DNA of 64,000 nucleotides from Diplonema japonicum (taxonomy: Eukaryota > Euglenozoa > Diplonemea > Diplonemida > Diplonemidae): NCBI GenBank assembly GCA_964019335.1, contig OZ025649.1, positions 124,001-188,000 on the forward strand. The letters run 5' to 3'. Numbering within the stretch: position 1 is the stretch's first letter; each line of letters opens with the position of its first letter. This document shows positions 52,142 through 60,475 of this stretch, in pieces. A program made the translations under genes and the position numbers. The notes under the pieces are model-generated. The model was given only the letters and a program-made list of their open reading frames with translations. It was not told where the DNA came from and ran no database searches.

Positions 52142-53108
52142 ATGGAGAACATGCGAAGAATATCACGCACCGAGCAGCACTGCGCTGTCGGTGGTGCAAG
52201 TGCCTCGGGCCGCGGTGGCGTACAAGAATGCAGGTGTTGAGGTGAAGTACCAGTTGGTGTGCACAAGCAGCACACACTCATGGACGGTGGAGAAAAGCTA
52301 CAGCGAATGCAAAGAACTGCACAGGAAATGTTTGGAAACACTGTACCCGTGGATGAGGAAGGGCTCGCTCTTTAAGGCAGTGGGGAAGATGACAGTGGCG
52401 GACAAGGCACCTGTGTTCCCAAGAGTGTCGGCACCGATGGTGCATACAAACAGGTCAAAGAGAAGAGTGGAACAGCGGAGGGTGAAGATCGAAAAATATT
52501 TTAGAGACTTGGTAATGGGCGGGCAGAGTGTCTACGAGACACACTTTAAAGCAAGGGAACTTGTGAACCAATTTGTGGAACCGAGTGCAGCGGCTGTGAA
52601 GGAGAAGAAGAACTGTGAGCTACCCAAATCGCAACGCGCGTATAAGACTATCTGGATGAAAAGGGCTCCAACACTACCGTCAGAGGTGAACCTTGTCTTC
52701 GCTCTGCCCACGGCAACGGTGGGCACAGGGGTTGGGGGGGGAAGCTACATCTACGAGCTGACATCGTCTTGGGGGGACAATCGGTCAAATCTTCGTGGAA
52801 AATATCTACAGCTTCGCGAATTCCACGCCTGGTGGCTCAAACATGGCGATGTAATCCCATCCCGTGCTGAGGCCGCAGGCTACCTCGCACAAGGAAGCAA
52901 GACACCTTTACCTGTTCTCCCTAAACCTCCACCTCGAACTTCTGCTACATGGCTTACGCCTAAGCACTCTATTAAACAGCCTGATGGCACCCTGTCGCAT
53001 CTCCCTGGATGTAAGTGCACGTCTTACCTCACCTGCATACTCCCTGAGTCTGTTAATCTGTACGAAACTCATACCGAGTATTGTATGCAGATTACTCCGC
53101 CGCCTTGA
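52142..53108 (+). CDS. PX-domain-like protein
   Basis: The long frame encodes a PX-like domain: VKYQLVCTSSTHSWTVEKSY, SECKELHRKC, then RRVEQRRVKIEKYFRDLV, as in phosphoinositide-binding PX domains with W-x-V-x-K-R-Y-S-E-F and R-x-x-x-L-x-x-Y-L. The frame has no ATG before the domain and begins only with a GTG at 52116. My preferred model starts at ATG 52142 and removes a 43-nt intron (52191-52233, GTGGTG donor, ATGCAG acceptor, phase 1), giving 307 aa with the frame preserved. The donor is atypical for this genome, so the 5' end is uncertain. The remainder is Pro-rich toward the C-terminus. Confidence 0.6.
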
Positions 53109-53253
53109 AGCATATATAAATATATGTTTTCTTTTTTTTTTTTCTTTGGTTTTGGTTTTGTTTTTTTTTGATTTTGTTGATACAATTTTTTCTTTTTTTT
53201 TTTTTATGTGGCATGGTTTTTCCCTCGTTCAGAAAAGAAAAAAAAAATTCATT

Positions 53254-53289
<36 letters not shown>

Positions 53290-54147
53290 GCGTCTCTCTC
53301 CATTTTTCTTCATTTCTTCTTTCTTGTCCCCCCCTTTCTTTCGTTCTTTCCCCCCTTTGCATTCTCCATGTGACCCCCATTGTGGGGTCGCTTCTTTTTT
53401 TTTTGTTTTTTGCTTCTTTTTCTTGATGTGGAAATATAAAGAACGAAGCAAAAAAAAAAAAAAAAAAAAAAAAAAGAGGGGAAAGAAGGTGAGGATGGGA
53501 AAAGGGATTTTCGTTGTTTTAATAAAAGAGGGTTGAGAAGAAAGGAGGGGGAAAAAAAAAAAAAATTGTAGGCGTGAAATAAGAAGAAAGAAAAAAAAGG
53601 AAAACACGAAGTTGCTGAACCACGTTCATTATTATATTATTATTTTTCTCTTCCTTTTTGAATTTATTGAAAAAAAAAAAAAGAAATCTTTGAACAGTGA
53701 GTATTTTCCCCTCTCATGCGCACTGAAATATTGTCGAATTCTCTTCCCCCCCCCCCCAACGAAAACGCACAAATCTGATAATAGTTCTTTTTTCTTTTTT
53801 TTCTTTTTTGGTGACCCCCCCCCCCCACCATCTTACGTTATCTTACATTTCTCCAATGTGTTCAAAGGACCTCTCCTTCCTTTCAAGTAAAGAGTCATAA
53901 AGAGACATGCTGGCACCATTCAGAGATTCTTTCCCCCCCCTTTTTTTTTTGCATGAACAAGAAAAAAACAATATATGAGTAGTGGTTAACCCCGGCTGTG
54001 CACACGCAACAATGCATTGCAGCTTGTCCAATAATTCAATTTATGTTATGAGGTCAAAAAAAAAAAAAGAATTTTCTGACACGCCACGTTTTGGCTGCGG
54101 TGACCATTCTGACAATGGGCCTTTTTTTTTTTTTTTTTTTTTTTTTT

Positions 54148-54363
54148 ACAACGCCCTGGTGTCGGTGATGGTGAAGTGTGTAACAACTGAAGTGCCTGGC
54201 TGCCGTTCGCTGTCATATGCGAACGACGCGAACCTCCTTGCGAGAGGAAGCGAATGTGCCACACACGGTGAGGCAGGTGATCAGGCCTGCAATCGCGAAG
54301 GAATTGATAAGGAGGAGGACATCTTTTGCTGGTATGGAGACCAGCCACCGCAGGCACCAGACA
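54148..54363 (+). pseudogene. LINE reverse transcriptase fragment
   Basis: Directly after a T26 run, a frame encodes NALVSVMVKCV and CRSLSYANDANLLARG, which aligns with ORF2 motif B-C of the 26.7-32.9 kb element (NALLAVLMKQV...RSLSYADDAYLLSQ). The catalytic YADD is YAND and the frame is lost after about 50 codons. A second frame may continue the match to about 54360. This is a decayed, truncated copy of a related but distinct LINE. Confidence 0.7.
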
Positions 54364-55040
54364 GAACGGTGACTTTTTTCTTTTGATGGGGAAGGGAAGG
54401 AATCATAAGGAACACTTCAGAGACATTTAAAGGCAAAGGTGCTTCGTGATAGCCTTTTAGTCCATTTTTTTTTTTTTTAAACCCTTCTCTTTCTTTCTCT
54501 TCGTGAATATGTTATTCTTCTTTCTTCTCTTTCATAGTACGAGTGATTCTCCCCTATCCGGGAAGGGGGGTGGAAAAAAAAAGAGGACAACAAAGTGGAG
54601 TTTCTTGCTGGGCCGTAGCTAAAACTTCTCCCCATCATTGTGAATTATGTTTCTTCATAATCCTCTTTTTCTTTTTTTTTTTTTTTTTTTTTTGATCCTG
54701 AAGGACAAGGTTAGAAAAACACCACAATTCTTTTTTTTATCTGAATTCATCGTCAATACCGTTTACACCTTAGTTCTGACATATGTTTGGATTATACTCG
54801 CTATCTGTTACATGGCAAACCACTGCGCAACAAATGGGACTTAAATAAAAAACCCCAAAAAGATCAAGTTTCCAAGGCTGTGACTCCCTATCCGTACAAT
54901 TTTGAGTTTTGAAATCAGATATTAGTCCTTTGTTATTGCTACTCTCTGGTTCATGTTGTTACTTCTTCTTTCCCCTCCCCCCCCCTTTTTTTTTGTCAGC
55001 AATGCTCCGGGGTCGAATGCACTATTTTGGTGCTTATAAA

Positions 55041-55380
55041 AAGTACTGTATTAAGAACTCGCCCAGTCTTCTAATAGATAACCCAGTTTCTTCCATTTCG
55101 GGAGTCCGCAGAGCTGCCTGTTCCTGTCACTTGGGTCTCCAAGCAGCACAAGGAAGGGTCCCAGTGCCGCGTGATGGGTCCTTCTAGCCATAGGCAGTGT
55201 GAGTGTCATATCAGGCCGAGAGTTGAGTAAAACACAAAGAACTGTATTAAGAACTTTCACTACCTTGGTGTTGAGGTTCCCTTTGTTTCGATGGATGCTT
55301 GTTCCTGTCCTGTTCATGGCACGTGGTGAGCTCTCGTGATGAAGGCCCTACCGCAGTGGTCGGAGAAAGTGTCATATCAG
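55041..55380. repeat. Diverged tandem duplication
   Basis: Two units in the same orientation, about 55041-55214 and 55236-55380. Shared blocks in order: CTGTATTAAGAACT, (T/C)TGTTCCTGTC, CGTGATG, and a closing GTGTCATATCAG (55203-55214 and 55369-55380). Intervening sequence has diverged strongly. The second unit reaches into the leader of the next gene. Confidence 0.65.
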
Positions 55381-55451
55381 TTCAAGAAAAGGGACGGGTG
55401 CCAATACACATTAACAACACATTTACACACCACACACAGGGGGTTGCAGTA

Positions 55452-56660
55452 ATGGACCCAACACACATCCCGAAGGTGAATGTGGAAGCCTTGCGGCAGA
55501 TAACAGAGCGGACCCTTGCGGGGGTGGAAGTTGTGGCGGAAGTGGAGGTGGAGACAATAATCGAAGAAGAGGAAGAAGAGGTGAAGGAGAGCTGCACGCC
55601 GCCGCAGTCGAATGCGTCTTGCTGCGTGCCGCGGGAGGGCTTCGAGCAAGAGGTGCTGATTGCAGAGCTGACTGTCGAACGCAACGCACTGCTGAGCAGG
55701 CTGCGAGCAGAAGATGTGACCACAGACGCTGCCGAGATACAAAGGCTCATGGACCTGCAGGTGTTCCAGCATATCTTGCACAACGTGATGGTGTGCACCA
55801 CCAACGATGACGTCGGAGCGCTGCTGGAGCCTGGGCACCCTGGCATGGAGGAGCTTACTAAGTACCTGGGCGAGCTTGCCAGGGCAAACTTTGACACCCA
55901 CCAGCAGATATCCATGCACTACAAGAAGGTGCAAGAAGAGTTCGCAAAGCAAATCGACCAGGCAGTCCAGGAGCTGGGGTCAGGAACACCCATCCCATCC
56001 CCTCGCGAAGGCCGTGCGTCGTTCAGACTAGACTTCCCATCGCCAAGGGACCTGGCGGTGTTTAGGTCGCCGTCGGTAATACAGACTCCAAGGGACGCCA
56101 CCCCAGTGGCAACGCCCCGTACCAAGGAACTGGACAAGGATGAGTTCGATCCTATGGAGCAGATGAGCCGTGCCTATGACATGCAAGGGAAGCTGCTGAT
56201 GCGGGAACTGCAGCAGCACATAGCAACCCAAGTAGGGATGCGGAGGGTCGTTAATGAGAACAAGCAACTGTGCGACAGGGTGCAGGCATTGGAAAGGGAG
56301 ATCATGGACCGTGACGAGAAGCTGCTGGAGAATAGAGCGAAACTGGATGAGGCGAGCAATACAATCGCAGATTTGAAAATTGAAGTTGAGGCCGGTCAGG
56401 CATTGGCAACGCTCAAGAATGAGCACCTCGAAGCGAAGAGACAGTGGAAACGGCGCGAAAGCCTCCTCCTGGAAGAGATCCACTCCATGCAAGCGTCTCT
56501 TGAGTCGGACATCACTGCACTCCTCTCGCATAGCTCTCTCTCTCTCTCACCGCCTCCTAAGGGTGGCTCTATATGGGCGCCCCAGCAGACGTATCGAAAG
56601 CCTTCGTTGGCATCCGGTCTCGAAAACCTCCGCAGCTCCCTCCAGAAGAGGACCTTCTGA
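55452..56660 (+). CDS. Coiled-coil protein with SPR-rich linker
   Basis: Intronless, 402 aa. The start chosen is the ATG 13 nt after CACACACAG (AG 55438-55439). The N-terminal 60 residues are acidic (VETIIEEEEEEVKE). A helical segment (about 70-185) follows, then a Ser-Pro-Arg repeat stretch (SPREGRASFRLDFPSPRDL, TPRDATPVATPRTKE) of about 60 residues, likely microtubule-binding or phosphorylated. A second coiled coil (about 250-365) has NENKQLCDRVQALEREIMDRDEKLLENRAKLDEAS-like heptads (given here in fragments only). The C-terminus is Ser-rich. No family recognised. Confidence 0.75.
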   Translation: MDPTHIPKVNVEALRQITERTLAGVEVVAEVEVETIIEEEEEEVKESCTPPQSNASCCVPREGFEQEVLIAELTVERNALLSRLRAEDVTTDAAEIQRLMDLQVFQHILHNVMVCTTNDDVGALLEPGHPGMEELTKYLGELARANFDTHQQISMHYKKVQEEFAKQIDQAVQELGSGTPIPSPREGRASFRLDFPSPRDLAVFRSPSVIQTPRDATPVATPRTKELDKDEFDPMEQMSRAYDMQGKLLMRELQQHIATQVGMRRVVNENKQLCDRVQALEREIMDRDEKLLENRAKLDEASNTIADLKIEVEAGQALATLKNEHLEAKRQWKRRESLLLEEIHSMQASLESDITALLSHSSLSLSPPPKGGSIWAPQQTYRKPSLASGLENLRSSLQKRTF

Positions 56661-56798
56661 ACTGCTGCTGTTACATACGCACCGCTTCCACCACTTTACA
56701 TTAGTGTCTTGTTTTAGCCGGCATGCCATATCCACATGCATACGCACACACAACAAAAAGGTTACTTTACCGTATTCTCAACAAAACACAAGACCAAA

Positions 56799-57411
56799 AT
56801 GACCTCCCCTCTTGCTTTGTTGGTGTTGTCTGTGATGATGGCTGTGGTGGCTGCGGTTGGAGCGGCGGAACCGATGCAGTGCGGGGGGATCGCGGGACTT
56901 GGCTGCCCTCTGGGTTAGAGTGCATCCCAGACCCTCGGAACACGGGGTGTGTGAAGGAGTGCGGGGGAGCGGACTGCGGGGGGATCTGTGCAAAGAGGAA
57001 GGAGGGCGATTGTGGGGGGATCGCTGGGCTGAAGTGCACGGGAGAGGAGGGGGTGATGTGTGTGGACACCGTGGTGGACGGGTGCAACGCGGAGTGCAAC
57101 GGGAGGGACTGTCTGGGGAAGTGCTTCGCGGTGAAGGTGGAGAAGGAGTGCGGAGGGTTTGCGGGGTTGCAGTGCGGGACGGGGGAGACCTGCATGTACA
57201 GGAAGGAGTGCAGCCCGGACTGCGGGGGCACGACTGCCTCGGGGTCTGCGCGACGACTACCGGGCAGGCCTGCGGCGGGACCACCCCACCACCTGCGGGG
57301 CGGAGTGCTTCGACGTCGCGCACGATGGCTGCCACCAGCAGTGCAACGGGAGGGACTGCCTCGCCCTCTGCGGGAGGATCATCTTCGCAACCACCGCAGA
57401 GCTTCCGATGA
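56799..57411 (+). pseudogene. Cys-rich secreted protein, frameshifted
   Basis: ATG at 56799 opens a signal peptide (MTSPLALLVLSVMMAVVAAV) followed by a CGGIAGLGC unit, then a stop at 56916. The protein continues in another frame with repeated Cys-Gly-Gly and CNGRDCLGKC units to about 57230. It moves to a third frame with HDCLGVC, and finally returns to the first frame with GCHQQCNGRDCLALCG. All three shifts equal loss of one base within a G or C run (near 56908, 57223 and 57273). The units look like a family of secreted Cys-rich domains (about four copies). Whether the breaks are biological or sequencing errors is undecided. Downstream the frame runs into rRNA sequence. Confidence 0.65.
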
Positions 57412-57590
57412 GAAGAGAGGCCCATCGGGCCAGCGTATCTCAACAGCAATATGGGGTAGTACGAGAGGAACTCCCATTTCTAGTCCCTGGTATCTACGGT
57501 TGTCCGATCGGACAGTGCCGTGATGCTACCACTGGATGGATTATGGCTGAACGCCTCTAAGCCAGAACCCAGTCTAGAGAGATGCGTGAC
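57403..57590 (+). rRNA. LSU (28S) rRNA 3'-terminal fragment
   Basis: Contains the sarcin-ricin loop AGTACGAGAGGAAC (57457-57470), the helix region with GGTTGTCCGATCGGACAGTG, the GATGCTACCA stretch and the near-universal GGCTGAACGCCTCTAAG (57546-57562), in the order and spacing of the last roughly 150 nt of eukaryotic LSU rRNA. Upstream LSU domains are absent. It is therefore an isolated fragment, on the same strand, abutting the Cys-rich gene. It could be a retroposed or recombined piece, or a separately encoded LSU segment, since euglenozoan LSU rRNA is naturally fragmented. Confidence 0.8.
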
Positions 57591-57620
57591 TAGTCAGGAT
57601 ACAACGGATTTATCGGGCCA
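57591..57620. other. Junction between rRNA fragment and transposon relic
   Basis: A short 30-nt joint following the rRNA match, with no feature of its own. Confidence 0.4.
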
Positions 57621-57693
57621 CGAAAAAATTCCCGGACGGAAAAACTCCCGGACACCAAAAAAACCCGAACATTTTTCCGTCCGGAAGTTTTTC
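57621..57693. repeat. Palindromic repeat, left copy
   Basis: AAAAAATTCCCGGACGGAAA pairs with the reverse complement of TTTTTCCGTCCGGAAGTTTT 25 nt downstream, a nearly perfect 20-bp stem. An extra CTCCCGGACACC lies between the arms. It is similar to the right copy at 58346-58402. Confidence 0.8.
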
Positions 57694-58345
57694 TGAGAAG
57701 AAGCTTTTTTACTTAAGGGGTAGCAGCTCCCACCACGTTTGCCTGGAAGGGCTTTATTCCTTGTGCAGACTTGTGCAGAGCCAAATGTTTACCCTGCGTG
57801 GCAGTTTGAATTTTTCTTCCCCCTTTCAATGCACCAACAAACAGCACCCACGGGATCTTTAACTTCTCATAAACCCGTACTTCTTTCGTCAAATTGACCA
57901 GCTCGACTACTCAAGGCACGTTGAGCAGCTGGCTTGTGAGGGTATCTGGGTTACGGAGCTGTTTCTTCCTTTTTGCTATAAATCATCGATTCCCATGGTT
58001 TTGCCGAACGGGCCAATTCTGCTGCTTGTCGACTACAACTCTCATACGGCCTATGCCTATGGGTTCGTAGAGTTGTTCGCAGGCGCAAACGTGCACATTG
58101 CTTTTGTCCCCCTGGGCTCACCTACATGGTTCAACCGATGGATATTGGGTTGAACGCAGCTGTAAAGCATCTATTAAGGTTATAAATAGTGGGCCACACG
58201 AAGGCTCGACGCTGATTGCCTCAGGGGCAGCAAGGGAGGACAAAGATGCAGAAAGGGAACCCTGGGGTTTCTTCGCGCGGTTGCCGTTTGCAGCCCAGGC
58301 CAGTATGTAGGTGGTAGTGGACCAGGCCCCCTGACGGCCTTACCT

Positions 58346-58402
58346 AAAAAAAATTCCCGGACGCCAAAAAGACTCGGACATTTTTCCGTCCGGGAGTTTT
58401 TC
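58346..58402. repeat. Palindromic repeat, right copy
   Basis: Second copy with arms AATTCCCGGACG and CGTCCGGGAGTTTT, shorter loop than the left copy. Because each copy is itself palindromic the pair reads as both direct and inverted repeats. Confidence 0.8.
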
Positions 58403-59266
58403 GTTTTACAGTATCGGATTTTTAAAGCAAAGTGAACTTTATTTATTCAAAAATCAATAGTTATGATTTTTTTATTTCAAATCTTCAAATTTTCTTTTTA
58501 TTCCCCACCACCCCAGCAGCAGCAAGGGAATGGGTTTGCAAAAAGAAGGGGGGAAAGGATGAGGGATTCCCGGATCAGGGACCCCCAGTCTCTCCTATAT
58601 AGTTCCCTCTTTTTCTTTTGGGCGTCGTTGCTAACACTCGCCTTAAAAAAAAGAAGAAAAAAAGGGAGGGATAAATAACGATTTTTTTTTCCACTACTGC
58701 TGATTGAAATAATTGTGTTTTCTTCTTCTTCTTTTCTTATTATTTTCCCTCTCTCGATTTGTGGTTTGTTTCCTGCCAGAGTTGCCTCTTCTCCCAAAAC
58801 ACCGCTTCATGTGGCTCTTTCGAGGGTACTGATCCATGAAGAGTGTGTGGGTGGCTCCTCCGTTGCAATTACTTCAAACTACCCATTTTTCTTTTTTAGG
58901 TGGTGGGGATAACATGGAAATATAAGAAGTACATCAGATGTGTTGTTCGCTGTTGACCTCCTCGTCGGTCATCACCGGTAGCGCCCGAGTGGAAGAACGT
59001 AACGCAGATGCTCAGGGTGACGAACAGGCAGCAAACTGCACGAGGGCAGAATCTTGGTTACCCGGGACGCCCCGGCTAGGGTTGAGCACACCGCACGCAT
59101 TAAGGACACGACGCGGAACGCAGAAGAAGCTACTGCTCGGCCGAGGAGCGCCCCCTGTAATCAAGTAGGTAGTTCGTGCTTCATTGCACGCTTAACGCCA
59201 CCTAGTGTTGCAATCAAAGCCCCATTTTTTAACATTTCTTCGTCGATAATTTCGAGAAGAATAACA

Positions 59267-59300
<34 letters not shown>

Positions 59301-59407
59301 CGTTTTCTAAGAACTGAAGCTATCGCTTCTCCCTCCTTCTTTTTTTCCTTCATTATATTATATTATTGCATTCTTTTTTAACAACACACACAGGTATCTC
59401 CAGGCAC
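58403..59407. other. Spacer with no confident gene
   Basis: A 1-kb spacer. Short open frames at 58938-59168 and 59054-59317 are GC-rich but match nothing I know. A T run at 59271-59300 and CACACACACAG at 59383-59393 precede the zinc finger gene; the latter is its likely acceptor. Possibly holds remnants of decayed sequence. Confidence 0.45.
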
Positions 59408-60385
59408 ATGCAGTTCAACTTCAACCCAGCTGCTGGCTTCAAGCTGGACGACAACATTGTCCAGAGGAGCAAGCCGGTCATGGACATTGTGACCGAAGCC
59501 GCGGCGGCCGTTCCTCTTCCTGAGGACGACGATTTCGGGGATGAAGAAGAGCAGCAACAACCGTCGCAGGCAGCCCATCACAACGAGATGTGGGTGTGCT
59601 CGAGGTGTCACTCTCTTGCCAGCGTCTCAGTGATGAAGTGCGGTACGTGCGGAGCACCGCAGGCACAAGCAGCGAACACCGGCTCTGGGCTTGACGGTGC
59701 GTATGCCGGCCTTCCCACAGAACTTGCAGATCGGGCACCGAGGGGAGCGAAGGGAGGCCCTCCTCTTGTAGAAATGCCGCAGGGAAGAGGCATAACAATA
59801 ACAGCGCCGCCTTCGATGGGCCGTGGTGTTGCACCCGCTGGCAGGGGGGCTAGTTGCGAAGTAGCACCTTCTGGAAGGGGGAGGGCAGCCCCTGTGCCGA
59901 AGGCAACGCCGGGGACAAACATAGAATGGGTGAACCCTTCTTTGGAAAAGAAGGCATCCCAACGCACCACACAGGAATTAGAATTAGCAGCATTGAAACA
60001 AAAGCTTGCCACCGCAGAGATTAAGAAAAAATGCGTGCCTGGATCAAAGCGTGTAAACCCCGAGGACAAAACACTCTATGAGTGCAATGATTTCTTAGCA
60101 TACTTCCCAGGTTCTACCGGGTACGAGAAATGGGTGGATCTCCCGACCCTGGGCCAGTGGGGTGTGTGGGGCTATCCATGCCCTACTAACGCCAACGAAG
60201 GGGAGTACATCGACCAGTCTCTTGCGGAGGCGGAGAAACAAGTGAAAATATTCACGGAGAAGAGAACTAAGTGGGAAGAGGAACTTAAATTAAAGGGGGC
60301 AAACGCTGACGAACTGTTGAAGGTTAGGGAACAGCTGAGGCTCCTTGAAAAGGAGAACGAGAGGCTTAAACAGAATGTAGCTTGA
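59408..60385 (+). CDS. RanBP2-type zinc finger, RG-rich protein
   Basis: Intronless, 325 aa, starting at the ATG 15 nt after the CACACACAG acceptor. The N-terminal about 60 residues are acidic. Residues about 60-85 form a RanBP2-type zinc finger (MWVCSRCHSLASVSVMKCGTCGAPQ; W-x-C-x2-C-x10-C-x2-C). Such fingers bind single-stranded RNA or ubiquitin. A Gly-Arg-Gly stretch follows (GRGITITAPPSMGRG, PAGRGASCEV, APSGRGRAAP), favouring RNA binding. A small globular region (about 210-270, FLAYFPGSTGYEKWVDLPTLGQWGVWGYP) and a C-terminal coiled coil complete it. In euglenozoans, gene expression is largely post-transcriptional, so a role in mRNA binding is a reasonable inference. Confidence 0.75.
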   Translation: MQFNFNPAAGFKLDDNIVQRSKPVMDIVTEAAAAVPLPEDDDFGDEEEQQQPSQAAHHNEMWVCSRCHSLASVSVMKCGTCGAPQAQAANTGSGLDGAYAGLPTELADRAPRGAKGGPPLVEMPQGRGITITAPPSMGRGVAPAGRGASCEVAPSGRGRAAPVPKATPGTNIEWVNPSLEKKASQRTTQELELAALKQKLATAEIKKKCVPGSKRVNPEDKTLYECNDFLAYFPGSTGYEKWVDLPTLGQWGVWGYPCPTNANEGEYIDQSLAEAEKQVKIFTEKRTKWEEELKLKGANADELLKVREQLRLLEKENERLKQNVA

Positions 60386-60475
60386 TTAGTGTTTTCTATT
60401 TTATGTCCCCTTCATCTTCATATCCCCCCTTTTAAGTCTTGCTGCCTAGCACCCCCATGCAGGAAGAGGGTACAT

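Larger units (their letters stand above)
53109..55451. other. Gene-poor, low-complexity region
   Basis: A 2.3-kb region with poly(T), poly(A) and poly(C) tracts (for example 53256-53288, 53449-53475 and 54122-54147). It holds a reverse transcriptase relic (54148-54363) and a diverged tandem duplication (55041-55380). No intact gene is visible. Confidence 0.65.
57621..58402. mobile_element. Decayed DDE transposon (pogo/Tigger-like)
   Basis: About 780 bp bounded by two copies of an imperfect palindrome (57621-57693 and 58346-58402) that contain TTCCCGGACG and CATTTTTCCGTCCGG. In between, 57872-58185 on the + strand encodes part of a DDE_1-type endonuclease. GIWVTELFLPF precedes GPILLLVDYNSHT (second catalytic Asp region), then FAGANVHIAFVPLGSPT. 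After a one-base frame change comes YMVQPMDIGLNAAVKHLLR, the equivalent of HLLQPLDVGVFGPLK (third Asp). There is no intact start and most of the gene is missing, so it is non-functional. Confidence 0.75.

Noticed and set aside
53092-53607. Lys/Phe-rich open frames on both strands
   Set aside because: Homopolymer artefacts.
58938-59317. Two short + strand frames before the zinc finger gene
   Set aside because: No similarity, no clear start context, overlapping frames; probably non-coding.
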